A stretch of 64,000 nt of DNA from DASSUW01 sp963740605 (lineage in GTDB: Bacteria; Actinomycetota; Thermoleophilia; Solirubrobacterales; Solirubrobacteraceae), in contig CAVUFC010000014.1 in NCBI GenBank assembly GCA_963740605.1, positions 124,001 through 188,000 on the forward strand. Direction: 5' to 3'. Made by a program: the position numbers and the translations under genes. Positions 15,573 to 23,064 of the stretch are shown one piece after another. Positions within the stretch are counted from its first letter, which is position 1. Each line of letters starts with the position of its first letter. The notes under the pieces were generated by a model that made no database searches, was not told the DNA's origin, and saw nothing but the letters and a program-made list of their open reading frames with translations.

Positions 15573-18500
15573 GCGGCGCGCTCCGCCTTGCCCGGAGAAT
15601 CGGCCGCGGGCGCCGCCTCGGGCTCCTGAGCCCGCGGTGGCAGCCGACGCGAGACGACCTTGGACACGCCGTTGCCGGCCATCGAGACGCCGTACAGGCA
15701 GTCGGCGGCGTCCATCGTCCGCTTCTGGTGGGTGACGATGATGAACTGCGCGCGGTCGGAGAAGCGGCGCAGGAGGGTGAGGAAGCGATCGATGTTGACG
15801 TCGTCGAGTGCGGCCTCGACCTCGTCGAGGATGTAGAACGGGCACGGCCGCGCGAGGAACACCGCGAACAGGAACGCCAGCGCGGTCAACGACTTCTCGC
15901 CTCCGGAAAGCAGCGTCAGCCGCTTCGTGGCCTTGCCGGCCGGCGTGATCTCGATCTCGACGCCGGTGCGGTCCTCCTCGTCGTCTTCCTCCGCCTCGGC
16001 GGCGAGCTCAGCGTCCTGGACGCTCTCATCGTCGTCCTTCTCGCCGCCGCCGAGCACGGGGCGCGGGCCGGTGTCCTCGCGGACCAGCCGCAGGCGGCCG
16101 CGGCCGCCGGGGAACAGCTGCTCGGCGACCTCTTCGAAGTTCTTGGCGGCGGCCTCGAACGTCTCCTCGAAGGCCTCGCGGATGCGGCGGTCGGTGTCGC
16201 GGATCAGGCCCTCGAGCTCGCGCATCGCGGCCTCGAGGTCCTCGCGCTGCGTCTCGAGCTCCTCGACGTGCTCGAGCGCCTCCTCGTACTCCTGCTTGGC
16301 GAGCGGGTTGACCGGGCCGAGCTGCTCGCGCCGCCGGTGCAGACGCTCGATGCGGCCTTCGAGGTCGGCCCGCGCGGAGTCGTCGAGGGGTTCCTCGGCC
16401 GGCTCGGCCTCGAGGCCGAGCTTGGTCGCGACGCGGCCGAGGTCGCGATTGGCGTCCTCGGCGCGGTCGCGCGTCTGCTGCGCGCGGATCTCGGTGCGCG
16501 TGACCTCCTCGCCGCGTTCCTTCAGCCGGGCCTGCACCGTGGTCTCCTCGGTGGCGCACGCGCGGAGCTCGCCGGCGAGCTTCTCGCCCGCCTCGCGATC
16601 GGCGCGCAACTCGGCCTCGGCGGCCTCCATGCGCGTGGCGACCGCGGCACCGGCCTCTGCGAGCGCGGTGGCGAGGCGCCCGGCGACGGGATGGAGCGCC
16701 TGGTCGTGCGCGAGCCGCTCGCGTTCGCGGGTGATCCGCTGCTCGCGCTCGGCGCGTTCGCGCGCGGCGCGATCGGCGAGCCGGCGCTCGGTCGCCACCG
16801 CGGCCTCGAGCTGGGCGCGCCGCTCGGCGGCCGGGCCCTCGTCGGGCGCGGCGCGGCGCTGCTCGATCAGCCAGCCGGCGTGACGCTCGGCCTCGGCGGC
16901 CTCGTCGCGTGCGCGGACGGCGGCGCGGGCGGCGCGCTCGGCCTCGTCGCGCGCGGCGTCGGCGGCCTGAACGGCACCCGACGCCGCCTCGACCTTCGCG
17001 AGCGCCGCATGCTCGGCCTGGGCGGCGCGCTCGGCCTCGGCGACCAGCACTTCGCGCCGGTTGCGCTCGGAGAGCACGTGGTCCTCGCCGCCGGCGGACA
17101 CCTGGCGCAGCTCGCGCGTCGACGGCGACCAGACGCGCCCGTCGCGCGTGACCGCCACGCCGGAGAAGGAGCCGTCGAGGCCGTCGAACGAGTCGACCAC
17201 CCAGACGTCGCCGAGCAGCGCGGCGACGAGCCGGTCGTCGCCGGTGACGCGCACGTGATCGCGGAGGCGCTGCGCGGCGGCGGCGGGCGCCGACGCGGCG
17301 GCCGCGGCGGCCGCGGCGGCAGACTCAGGCAGGATCAGCGCCGCGCCGCCGTCGCGGCCCGCGCGGTCGAGCAGCGCGCCGCCCTCGGTGAGGTCGGCCG
17401 CCACGGCGGCGCGCAGACGCGGGCCCAGCGCGGCGGCGAGCGCCAGCTCGTAGCCGGGCTCGGCGTTCAGGTCGTCCGCCAGCGCGGCGGCACCGCCGGG
17501 CGCGCCGGCGTTGGTGCGCAGGAACTGGTTGAGCTTCGCGAGCTCGGCGCCGGTGCGGGCGGCCTCGCGCCGGGCGGCCTCGGCGGCCGCCTCCGCCTCG
17601 CGGCGGGTCCGGCGCGCGGCGTCTGCGACGGCGTCGGCCTCGCGGCGGGCGCCGACCGCATGCTCCGCCGCCTCACGGAGCCCAACCAGCTCGGCGACCG
17701 CGGCCTCGCGCCGGGCGACGAGCTCCTCGAGCTCGCGCTCCAGGCGCTCGCGACGGTCCTCGGCGAGCTGTGCGAGCTCACCTTCGAGCGCGGCGATCCG
17801 CTCGCCGGCGCCGTCGTCGCCGACATCCGCTGCGCCCTCGGCCTCCAGTGCGCTCAGCAGTGCCCGCCGGCGCCCGAACCGGTCCTCGAGCTGCGCGACG
17901 GCCTGCCGCGCCGCCTCCGCGCGATGCCCGATCCGCTCGTGCGCGGAGCGCGCGGCGTAGAAGCGGTTCGACAACGCCTCGCGTTCGGTCCCGCGCGACG
18001 ACAGCGCCTCCTCGGCCGCTTCGCGGCGCGCCGCGACCGCGCGGAGCTCCTGCTCGGTCTCGGCCGCCGCCGCGCGCGCCGCCGCGACGGCGGTCTCGGC
18101 CTCGCGCAGCGCCGCGCCGGCCGCCCGGACGTCCTCGCGAGCGAGCGCCCACAGGGCTTCGTCGGTCTGGCGCTCGAGCCGCTCGTGCAGCTCGGCCGCC
18201 TCGGCCTGGCGCTTCAACGGCCGCAGGCGCGAGCGCGCCTCGCGCTCGACGTCGAGCGCGCGATCCAGGTTGTCCTGCGTCCGCGCGAGCTTGAGCTGCG
18301 CACGGCGGCGGCGCTTGCGGTGCTTGCCGAGCCCGGCCGCCTCCTCGATCAGCATCCGCCGATCGCGCGGCTTGGACGTGACGATCGCCTCGACACGGCC
18401 CTGAGAGACGACCGAGTGCATCTCCTTGCCCAGACCGGTGTCGGACAGCAGCTCGAGCACGTCGGTCAGTCGGCAGCGGGCGCCGTTGACGCGGTACTCG

Positions 18501-18829
18501 CCCTCGCCCGCGCGGTTCAGGCGCCGCACGATCGAGATCTCCCCCGCCGGCAGGTGGACGGCGCCGGACGCGTTGTCGAGGATCACCTCGACCTCCGCCT
18601 CCGAGCGCGCCTGCACGCCGTGCGCGCCGGCGAAGATCACGTCCTGCATCGACTGGCCGCGGACGGCCAGCGGCGATTGCTCGCCCATCGCCCACAGCAC
18701 GGCGTCGGTGATGTTGGACTTGCCGGAGCCGTTCGGCCCCACGACGACCGACACGCCGGGCGAGAACTCGAGCCGCGTACGGTCGGGGAACGACTTGAAG
18801 CCCTTCAAGGTCAGCGAGCGGAGGTGCAT
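15569..18829 (-). CDS. smc: chromosome segregation protein SMC
   Basis: 1086 aa condensin ATPase. N-terminal 'MHLRSLTLKGFKSFPDRT' and Walker A 'VVGPNGSGKSNITDAV'; 'SQGRVEAIVTSKPRDRRMLIE'; long Ala/Arg/Glu coiled coil; hinge around residues 440-590 ('GAAALADDLNAEPGYELALA', 'LLGDVWVVDSF'); second coiled coil; signature 'LTLLSGGEKSLTALAF' and Walker B 'PFYILDEVEAALDD'. Odd points: an acidic insertion before the signature motif ('KDDDESVQDAELAAEAEEDD') and a poly-Ala run in the hinge. Total length is slightly short of the usual ~1180. It follows rnc by 4 bp, the common rnc-smc order. Confidence 0.97.
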   Translation of the reverse strand: MHLRSLTLKGFKSFPDRTRLEFSPGVSVVVGPNGSGKSNITDAVLWAMGEQSPLAVRGQSMQDVIFAGAHGVQARSEAEVEVILDNASGAVHLPAGEISIVRRLNRAGEGEYRVNGARCRLTDVLELLSDTGLGKEMHSVVSQGRVEAIVTSKPRDRRMLIEEAAGLGKHRKRRRRAQLKLARTQDNLDRALDVEREARSRLRPLKRQAEAAELHERLERQTDEALWALAREDVRAAGAALREAETAVAAARAAAAETEQELRAVAARREAAEEALSSRGTEREALSNRFYAARSAHERIGHRAEAARQAVAQLEDRFGRRRALLSALEAEGAADVGDDGAGERIAALEGELAQLAEDRRERLERELEELVARREAAVAELVGLREAAEHAVGARREADAVADAARRTRREAEAAAEAARREAARTGAELAKLNQFLRTNAGAPGGAAALADDLNAEPGYELALAAALGPRLRAAVAADLTEGGALLDRAGRDGGAALILPESAAAAAAAAASAPAAAAQRLRDHVRVTGDDRLVAALLGDVWVVDSFDGLDGSFSGVAVTRDGRVWSPSTRELRQVSAGGEDHVLSERNRREVLVAEAERAAQAEHAALAKVEAASGAVQAADAARDEAERAARAAVRARDEAAEAERHAGWLIEQRRAAPDEGPAAERRAQLEAAVATERRLADRAARERAEREQRITRERERLAHDQALHPVAGRLATALAEAGAAVATRMEAAEAELRADREAGEKLAGELRACATEETTVQARLKERGEEVTRTEIRAQQTRDRAEDANRDLGRVATKLGLEAEPAEEPLDDSARADLEGRIERLHRRREQLGPVNPLAKQEYEEALEHVEELETQREDLEAAMRELEGLIRDTDRRIREAFEETFEAAAKNFEEVAEQLFPGGRGRLRLVREDTGPRPVLGGGEKDDDESVQDAELAAEAEEDDEEDRTGVEIEITPAGKATKRLTLLSGGEKSLTALAFLFAVFLARPCPFYILDEVEAALDDVNIDRFLTLLRRFSDRAQFIIVTHQKRTMDAADCLYGVSMAGNGVSKVVSRRLPPRAQEPEAAPAADSPGKAERAA

Positions 18830-18833
18830 CAGC

Positions 18834-19484
18834 TCACGCCTCCAGCCCGTCGAGCGCCGTCTCCGCGGCTGCCTGCTCGGCGTCCTTCTTCGAACGCCCG
18901 GACCCGCGCGCCAGCTCCTCGCCCTGGACCATCGCCGCGACCTCGAATTGCCGCTCGTGTGGCGGGCCCTCCTCGGCCGTCACCTCGTAGGTCACGAGCG
19001 CGCCGCGGCGGGCGAGCCGCTCCTGCAGCGCCGACTTGAAGTCCGCCGGCCGCTCGAGCGCCTGCTCGATCTCCGGCGAGAACGAATCGACCACCGCCTG
19101 TGCGGTCTCCTCGTAGCCGAACGCCAGGTAGCAGGCGCCGATCACCGCCTCGATCACCGATGCCAGCACGCGCTCGGTCTGCGCCAGCGCGTCGGTCGCC
19201 GGGCCGGCGACCTCCTGGGGCGCCGCTGCGCGCAGCCGCTCCGGGATGCCCATCCGCTCCGCCACCGAGCGGCAGGAGCGGCCGGAGACCGCCTGCGCGC
19301 GGATCTTGGTCAGCCGCCCGGCGCCGTAGCTCTCCAGCCGCGGATACAGGTGTGTGGTGACCGCCAGCCCGAGCACCGAATCGCCCAGGAAGGCGAGCCG
19401 CTCGTACGCGTCGCTGCGCTGCTCGACCCAGGAGGCGTGCGTGACCGCCTGCCGGGCAAGGTGGTCCGGCAGTGATTCCAGCAA
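18834..19484 (-). CDS. rnc: ribonuclease III
   Basis: 216 aa double-strand-specific RNase. Catalytic signature 'ERLAFLGDSVLGLAV', second acidic site 'VLASVIEAVIGACYLAFG', and C-terminal dsRBD 'DFKSALQERLARRGALVTYEV' to 'GRSKKDAEQAAAETALDGLE'. Start is TTG at 19484; the fold begins close by ('HLARQAVTHASWVEQ'), so little can be missing. Lies in the plsX-acpP-rnc-smc run, 21 bp after acpP. Confidence 0.96.
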   Translation of the reverse strand: MLESLPDHLARQAVTHASWVEQRSDAYERLAFLGDSVLGLAVTTHLYPRLESYGAGRLTKIRAQAVSGRSCRSVAERMGIPERLRAAAPQEVAGPATDALAQTERVLASVIEAVIGACYLAFGYEETAQAVVDSFSPEIEQALERPADFKSALQERLARRGALVTYEVTAEEGPPHERQFEVAAMVQGEELARGSGRSKKDAEQAAAETALDGLEA

Positions 19485-19505
19485 TTCTGTGAGCGTGCGC
19501 AGCGG

Positions 19506-19787
19506 TCAGGATCCCGGCTCGCGGTCGACGGCACCGCCCGCGGACGCGGGGAGATGTGCCAGTACGAAGTCGACCGCCGCGCCCACCGTCTGGATGCGCG
19601 CCGCCTCCTCGTCGGACATCTTGACCCCGTAGGTGTCCTCGAGCTCCTGCACGAGCGTGTACAGGTCGAGCGAGTCCGCATTCAGGTCGTTGCGGAAGTG
19701 GGTCTGCTCGGTGATCCGCGCCGGGTCGAGCTGCAGCTCGTCGGCCAGATGGTCACGGATAAGCTCGAGAACTTCGTCTCGCGTCAT
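19506..19787 (-). CDS. acpP: acyl carrier protein
   Basis: 93 aa. The 4'-phosphopantetheine attachment Ser lies in 'NADSLDLYTLVQELEDTYG', with helix I 'RDEVLELIRDHLADELQLD'. Slightly long, with a Gly/Ala-rich tail after 'VDFVLAHLP'. ATG overlaps the plsX stop (ATGA), giving coupling between phosphate acyltransferase and its carrier. Confidence 0.96.
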   Translation of the reverse strand: MTRDEVLELIRDHLADELQLDPARITEQTHFRNDLNADSLDLYTLVQELEDTYGVKMSDEEAARIQTVGAAVDFVLAHLPASAGGAVDREPGS

Positions 19788-20806
19788 GGCTGGTCGGGCA
19801 CCGTAGCGGCCGGCTCGGACACCCTCAACGCCCCTGCACCGGAAAGGCGATCGTGGGTCCGGCCCGCCACGTCCAGCCGCACGCCGCGGGCCGCGACCTC
19901 GATCGCGCGCGCGAACCCGCGGGCACCGAACGAGCCGTGCGGCACGACGCCGAGCTTGCGCAGCCCGAGCAGCACGGCGCCGCCCTGCTGCTGCGGATCG
20001 ATCTCGTCGCGCAGCGACCGCAGCGCCGGGCGGAGCAGCATCCCGCCCAGCTTCCCACGCGTGGACGACATCGCCGCGCCGCGCACCGCCCCCAGCAGCG
20101 CCGACGACGTCCCCTCCATGACCTTCAGGGCGATGTTGCCCGAGAAGCCGTCGGCGACGATCACGTCCGCCGCCCCGGTGCCGATCGCGAAGCCCTCGAC
20201 GTTGCCGATGAAGTTGAGCTCGCCGGGCTGCTCACGCAGCTGCGCGTGGGCGGCGACGACGTTCTCGACGCCCTTGGTCGGCTCCTCGCCGTTGGAGAGC
20301 AGCGCCACGCGCGGGCGCTCGACCCCCATCACGACCTCCATGAACGCCGCGCCCATGTGCGCGAACTGGACGAGGTGCTCGGGCCGGACCTCGACGTTGG
20401 CACCGGCGTCGAGCAGCAGGAACGGGGCCTTGGGGACCGGCACGACGATCGCCAGCGCCGGGCGGTGCACCCCGGGCGCGCGCTTGAAGCGGAACAGCGC
20501 AGCGGCGAGGGCGGCGCCGGTCGAGCCGCCGGAGACGAGCGCATCGGCGCGGCCGGCGGCGACGGCCTCGGTGGCCTGGACGATCGACGCTTCGGGCGTT
20601 CGCCGGACCGCGCGTGCGGGATCGGGGTCCTTGGCGATCGAGACCGGCGCGTCGACGACCTCGATGCCGTCGCGCGTGTCGCCGAACTCCGCGGCGGGGC
20701 CGAAGAGCAGCACGCGGGTGTCGCCGCCGACAACGGCCTGCGCGGCTCCGCGCGCGACTTCCGCGGGACCGAGGTCGGCGCCGTTCGCGTCGACCGCGAC
20801 GGTGAC
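19784..20806 (-). CDS. plsX: phosphate acyltransferase PlsX (no canonical start codon)
   Basis: PlsX makes acyl-phosphate from acyl-ACP for phospholipid synthesis. Clear motifs: 'VTVAVDANGADLGPAEVARG', 'SGGSTGAALAAALFRFKRA', 'LLLDAGANVEVRPEHLVQFA', 'NGEEPTKG', 'NFIGNVEGFAIGTG' and 'VADGFSGNIALKVMEG'. The conserved first strand is encoded from about 20806, but no ATG, GTG or TTG lies between the upstream in-frame TGA (inside rpmF) and that point; the first is the GTG at 20713, which would remove 31 conserved residues. Candidates are GTC 20806 or ATC 20824. With GTC the protein is 340 aa, a normal length. Confidence 0.93.
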   Translation of the reverse strand, partial: VTVAVDANGADLGPAEVARGAAQAVVGGDTRVLLFGPAAEFGDTRDGIEVVDAPVSIAKDPDPARAVRRTPEASIVQATEAVAAGRADALVSGGSTGAALAAALFRFKRAPGVHRPALAIVVPVPKAPFLLLDAGANVEVRPEHLVQFAHMGAAFMEVVMGVERPRVALLSNGEEPTKGVENVVAAHAQLREQPGELNFIGNVEGFAIGTGAADVIVADGFSGNIALKVMEGTSSALLGAVRGAAMSSTRGKLGGMLLRPALRSLRDEIDPQQQGGAVLLGLRKLGVVPHGSFGARGFARAIEVAARGVRLDVAGRTHDRLSGAGALRVSEPAATVPDQP

Positions 20807-20810
20807 TGGG

Positions 20811-21014
20811 CTAGTGGTCGTGATCGTGGTCGTGCGTGCCGGTCACGTCGACCACCTCACGCCCGCCGTAGCTGCCGCAATGCGGGCACACGCGGTGCGG
20901 CCGGCGCGGCTGGTGGCACTGCGGGCAGGCGTTCACCGACGGCGCGGTGATCTTGTGCTGCGCGCGGCGCTTGCTCGTACGAGCGTGCGACTGCTTCTGC
21001 TTCGGGACAGCCAT
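20811..21014 (-). CDS. rpmF: 50S ribosomal protein L32 with His-Asp tail
   Basis: 67 aa. 'MAVPKQKQSHARTSKRRAQH' is the family start; two CxxC pairs ('CPQC', 'CPHC') form the zinc ribbon. The C-terminus ends in 'GTHDHDHDH', a short alternating His/Asp tail that could bind metal but whose role is unknown. Usually preceded directly by yceD; here an EAL-domain gene and a palindromic element intervene. A minus-strand TACTCT (21026-21031) lies 11 nt upstream, so rpmF-plsX-acpP may have its own promoter. Confidence 0.95.
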   Translation of the reverse strand: MAVPKQKQSHARTSKRRAQHKITAPSVNACPQCHQPRRPHRVCPHCGSYGGREVVDVTGTHDHDHDH

Positions 21015-21025
21015 GGCGATCGTGA

Positions 21026-21031
21026 AGAGTA
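21026..21031 (-). promoter_or_regulatory. candidate -10 box of rpmF-plsX-acpP
   Basis: Minus-strand TACTCT, 11 nt before the rpmF ATG, between the gene and the palindromic element. Confidence 0.35.
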
Positions 21032-21040
21032 GCGGAAGGG

Positions 21041-21129
21041 CGAACTTCGGCAGTGACGGAGACCGGAATCGACCGTGCCGTGGGTTGAGTGTGAAGTTGT
21101 TCGGGCTGAGGCTGAACAACTTCACACTC
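21041..21129. repeat. dispersed palindromic element, copy 1 (left part and core)
   Basis: Core arms 21087-21102 (gagtgtgaagttgttc) and 21114-21129 (its exact reverse complement) flank an 11-nt spacer. The left flank from 21041 ('cgaacttcggca...gacggagac') matches the inverted right flank of copy 4. The right flank is not element-like: it is the EAL gene, whose TGA stop (21122-21124) falls inside the right arm. Three further copies at 28297, 40419 and 61477. Confidence 0.85.
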
Positions 21130-22462
21130 GACCGCGGCGGTCGGCCGCCACCGAGCGCAGGAGCAGCTCGGTGACCTCGGGCCCGGGGAGCGGCCGGGAG
21201 TAATGGAACCCCTGCGCGATCCGGCAGCCACGGGCGGCCAGGAAGTCGGCGTGCTCGGCCCGCTCGACGCCTTCGGCCACGACGTCGCAGCCGCACGCGT
21301 CGGCGAGCTGGAGGATCGCGGAGTAGACCGCCGTGCCCTGCGGGTCCTCCGGGACGCCGCACAGGAAGGCGCGGTCGACCTTGATGATCTGCACCGGCAG
21401 CTCGCGCAGCCGCCACAGCGACGAGTAGCCGGCGCCGAAGTCGTCGATCGCCAGCGCGAATCCAGCAGCACGGAGCTCGCCGAGCACCGGCAGCAGGCGC
21501 GAGGCCTCCAGCGACCAGGCGGACTCGGTGATCTCGAGCACGAACCGACCCGGCTCGATCCCGTGCGCGTTGACGACCTCGGCGAACCGCTGGGCCACGT
21601 CGGGGCGGCGCAGCTGGCGCGGCGACACGTTGAAGCCGACATTGGGCCTGAGCCCGAGCGCGGCCCACTCGCTGGCCTGGCGGCAGACGTCGCGCAGGAC
21701 CCAGTCGCCCAGCGCATCGATCACGCCCGTTCGCTCGGCGACGGGGATGAAGTCGCCGGGCGGGACGAGGCCGCCGCGCATCGGATCGCGCCAGCGGACC
21801 AGGGACTCGACGCCGATCACGCCCTCGTCGGCGAGGCGCAGGATCGGCTGGTGGTGCAACTCGAGCTCGCCACGCTCGATCGCCCGGCGCAGCCGCGCCG
21901 CGAGCTCCAGCTGTTCGAGCGGGTCGGCGGTGCCGGCGCCGTAGATATGGACGCCGCCGCCGACCGCGCGCGCCTCATACATCGCGGCGTCGGCGTGCTT
22001 GCGCAGCGTCTCGGGCGTCTCGGCGTCGTCGGGGAAGATGCTGATGCCGACGCTCGCGTCGAGCAGGAGCTCGGCAGCGCCGAGCGCGAACGGCGCGTGC
22101 ATGGCGTCGGCGATCCGATGGCCGACGGCCTCGGCGTGATACCGCGCGTCGATCGGCAGATCGCGCACGAGCACGAGGAACCCCTCGCCCCCCTCGCGCG
22201 CGACGAGATCGCCGGGTCGCACCGCAGAGCGCAGCCGCGCCGACACCTGGGCGAGCAGCTCCTCGCCGAGCTCGGTGCCGAGCGAGTCGTTCACGCGCCG
22301 GAAGTCGTTGACATCCGCGAACGCGAGGGCGACCGCCGTGCCGGTGGCGCGCGCGTGCGAGACGGCATCGGCCAGCGCGTCTTCGAGCACTGACCGCGTC
22401 GTCAGCTCAGCAGAAGTTCGAGGTACGGACATTCCCTCGCCCGGAATCGGCCCGAATGCCAA
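21122..22462 (-). CDS. GGDEF-EAL protein, predicted c-di-GMP phosphodiesterase
   Basis: 446 aa, no membrane segment. The N-terminal GGDEF domain (about 25-175) has a degenerate active site 'REGGEGFLVL' (GGEGF), so cyclase activity is unlikely. The EAL domain (about 190-435) keeps the catalytic set: 'GVESLVRWRDP' (ExL Glu), 'NVSPRQL', 'LEITESAWSL', 'AIDDFGAGYSSLWRL', 'IIKVDRAF', 'VVAEGVERAEHADFL' and 'GCRIAQGFHYSRPLP'. It should hydrolyse c-di-GMP. It sits between yceD and rpmF, an unusual place, 22 bp after yceD and so co-transcribed with it. An alternative start is Met 11 (22432). Its stop codon lies within palindromic element copy 1. Confidence 0.92.
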   Translation of the reverse strand: MAFGPIPGEGMSVPRTSAELTTRSVLEDALADAVSHARATGTAVALAFADVNDFRRVNDSLGTELGEELLAQVSARLRSAVRPGDLVAREGGEGFLVLVRDLPIDARYHAEAVGHRIADAMHAPFALGAAELLLDASVGISIFPDDAETPETLRKHADAAMYEARAVGGGVHIYGAGTADPLEQLELAARLRRAIERGELELHHQPILRLADEGVIGVESLVRWRDPMRGGLVPPGDFIPVAERTGVIDALGDWVLRDVCRQASEWAALGLRPNVGFNVSPRQLRRPDVAQRFAEVVNAHGIEPGRFVLEITESAWSLEASRLLPVLGELRAAGFALAIDDFGAGYSSLWRLRELPVQIIKVDRAFLCGVPEDPQGTAVYSAILQLADACGCDVVAEGVERAEHADFLAARGCRIAQGFHYSRPLPGPEVTELLLRSVAADRRGRV

Positions 22463-22484
22463 CGAACTTGACTGGCCGCAGCGG

Positions 22485-23003
22485 CTAGTCGAACTTCAGG
22501 TCGCCGAGCTTCGCCCAGCGTGGATCCGGGGCCGCATCGTGCTGGTGCTCGGGATCCTCGTTGAGGTTCGCGCCACACTGGCCGCAGAGCCCGGCGCAGT
22601 CCTCACGGCACGTCAGCTGCGCGGGCAGCTCGAGCGCCAGCGCGTCGCGCGCCCAGCGCCCCAGGTGGAGCACCTCGTCGTCGCCCAGGTACGGGGAGCT
22701 CAGCTCCTCGCCGCCGCCGGGCTGAGAGACCTCGCGCACATCGACGTCGAACACCGGCTCGGCGGGCTCCAGGCAGCGCATGCACGGACCGTTCAGGCTG
22801 GCGCTGAAGCGCAGCCGCAGCGCCCAGCCCATGCCGGTTGTGCGCGACACGTCCACGCGCACCGGAACGAGGTCCGGTGTAACGGCATACGGCTCGCCCG
22901 CGTAGTGGAACGCCTCGATCGGGACGTGCAGATCGAGGCGTCGCCCGTCCCCCGAACGGAGTCCGAGCGGCGCCAGTTCGAAGGTGTCGGTGCGCTGCGG
23001 CAT
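22485..23003 (-). CDS. DUF177/YceD family protein
   Basis: 172 aa from 'MPQRTDTFELAPLGLRSGDG' (23003). Typical YceD features: central 'LNGPCMRCLEPAEPVFDVDV' and C-terminal Cys cluster 'CREDCAGLCGQCGANLNED'. In plants and E. coli the family affects 23S rRNA accumulation; it normally sits next to rpmF. A minus-strand TACCGT (23014-23019) lies 10 nt upstream. Confidence 0.92.
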   Translation of the reverse strand: MPQRTDTFELAPLGLRSGDGRRLDLHVPIEAFHYAGEPYAVTPDLVPVRVDVSRTTGMGWALRLRFSASLNGPCMRCLEPAEPVFDVDVREVSQPGGGEELSSPYLGDDEVLHLGRWARDALALELPAQLTCREDCAGLCGQCGANLNEDPEHQHDAAPDPRWAKLGDLKFD

Positions 23004-23013
23004 TGTCACCCAA

Positions 23014-23019
23014 ACGGTA
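23014..23019 (-). promoter_or_regulatory. candidate -10 box of yceD
   Basis: Minus-strand TACCGT, 10 nt before the yceD ATG. Confidence 0.35.
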
Positions 23020-23025
23020 GCTAGA

Positions 23026-23053
23026 TCAAGTTCTGTCAACGAACGTCCGAATA
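23026..23053 (+). promoter_or_regulatory. weak sigma-28-like site before the chemoreceptor
   Basis: TCAAGTTC (23026-23033), 12-nt spacer, TCCGAATA (23046-23053) partly matches the flagellar sigma TAAAGTTT-N11-GCCGATAA pattern. Chemoreceptors are often sigma-28 controlled. The match is imperfect. Confidence 0.2.
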
Positions 23054-23064
23054 CAGGCGACGAC

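Noticed and set aside
15332..19039. 1235-codon plus-strand ORF
   Set aside because: It is the antisense of smc and rnc; high-GC codon bias leaves this frame open. Composition is Arg/Gly/Ala/Leu-rich with no domain.
21122..22462. diguanylate cyclase activity of the GGDEF domain
   Set aside because: The active site reads GGEGF rather than GGDEF/GGEEF, so only the EAL activity is supported.
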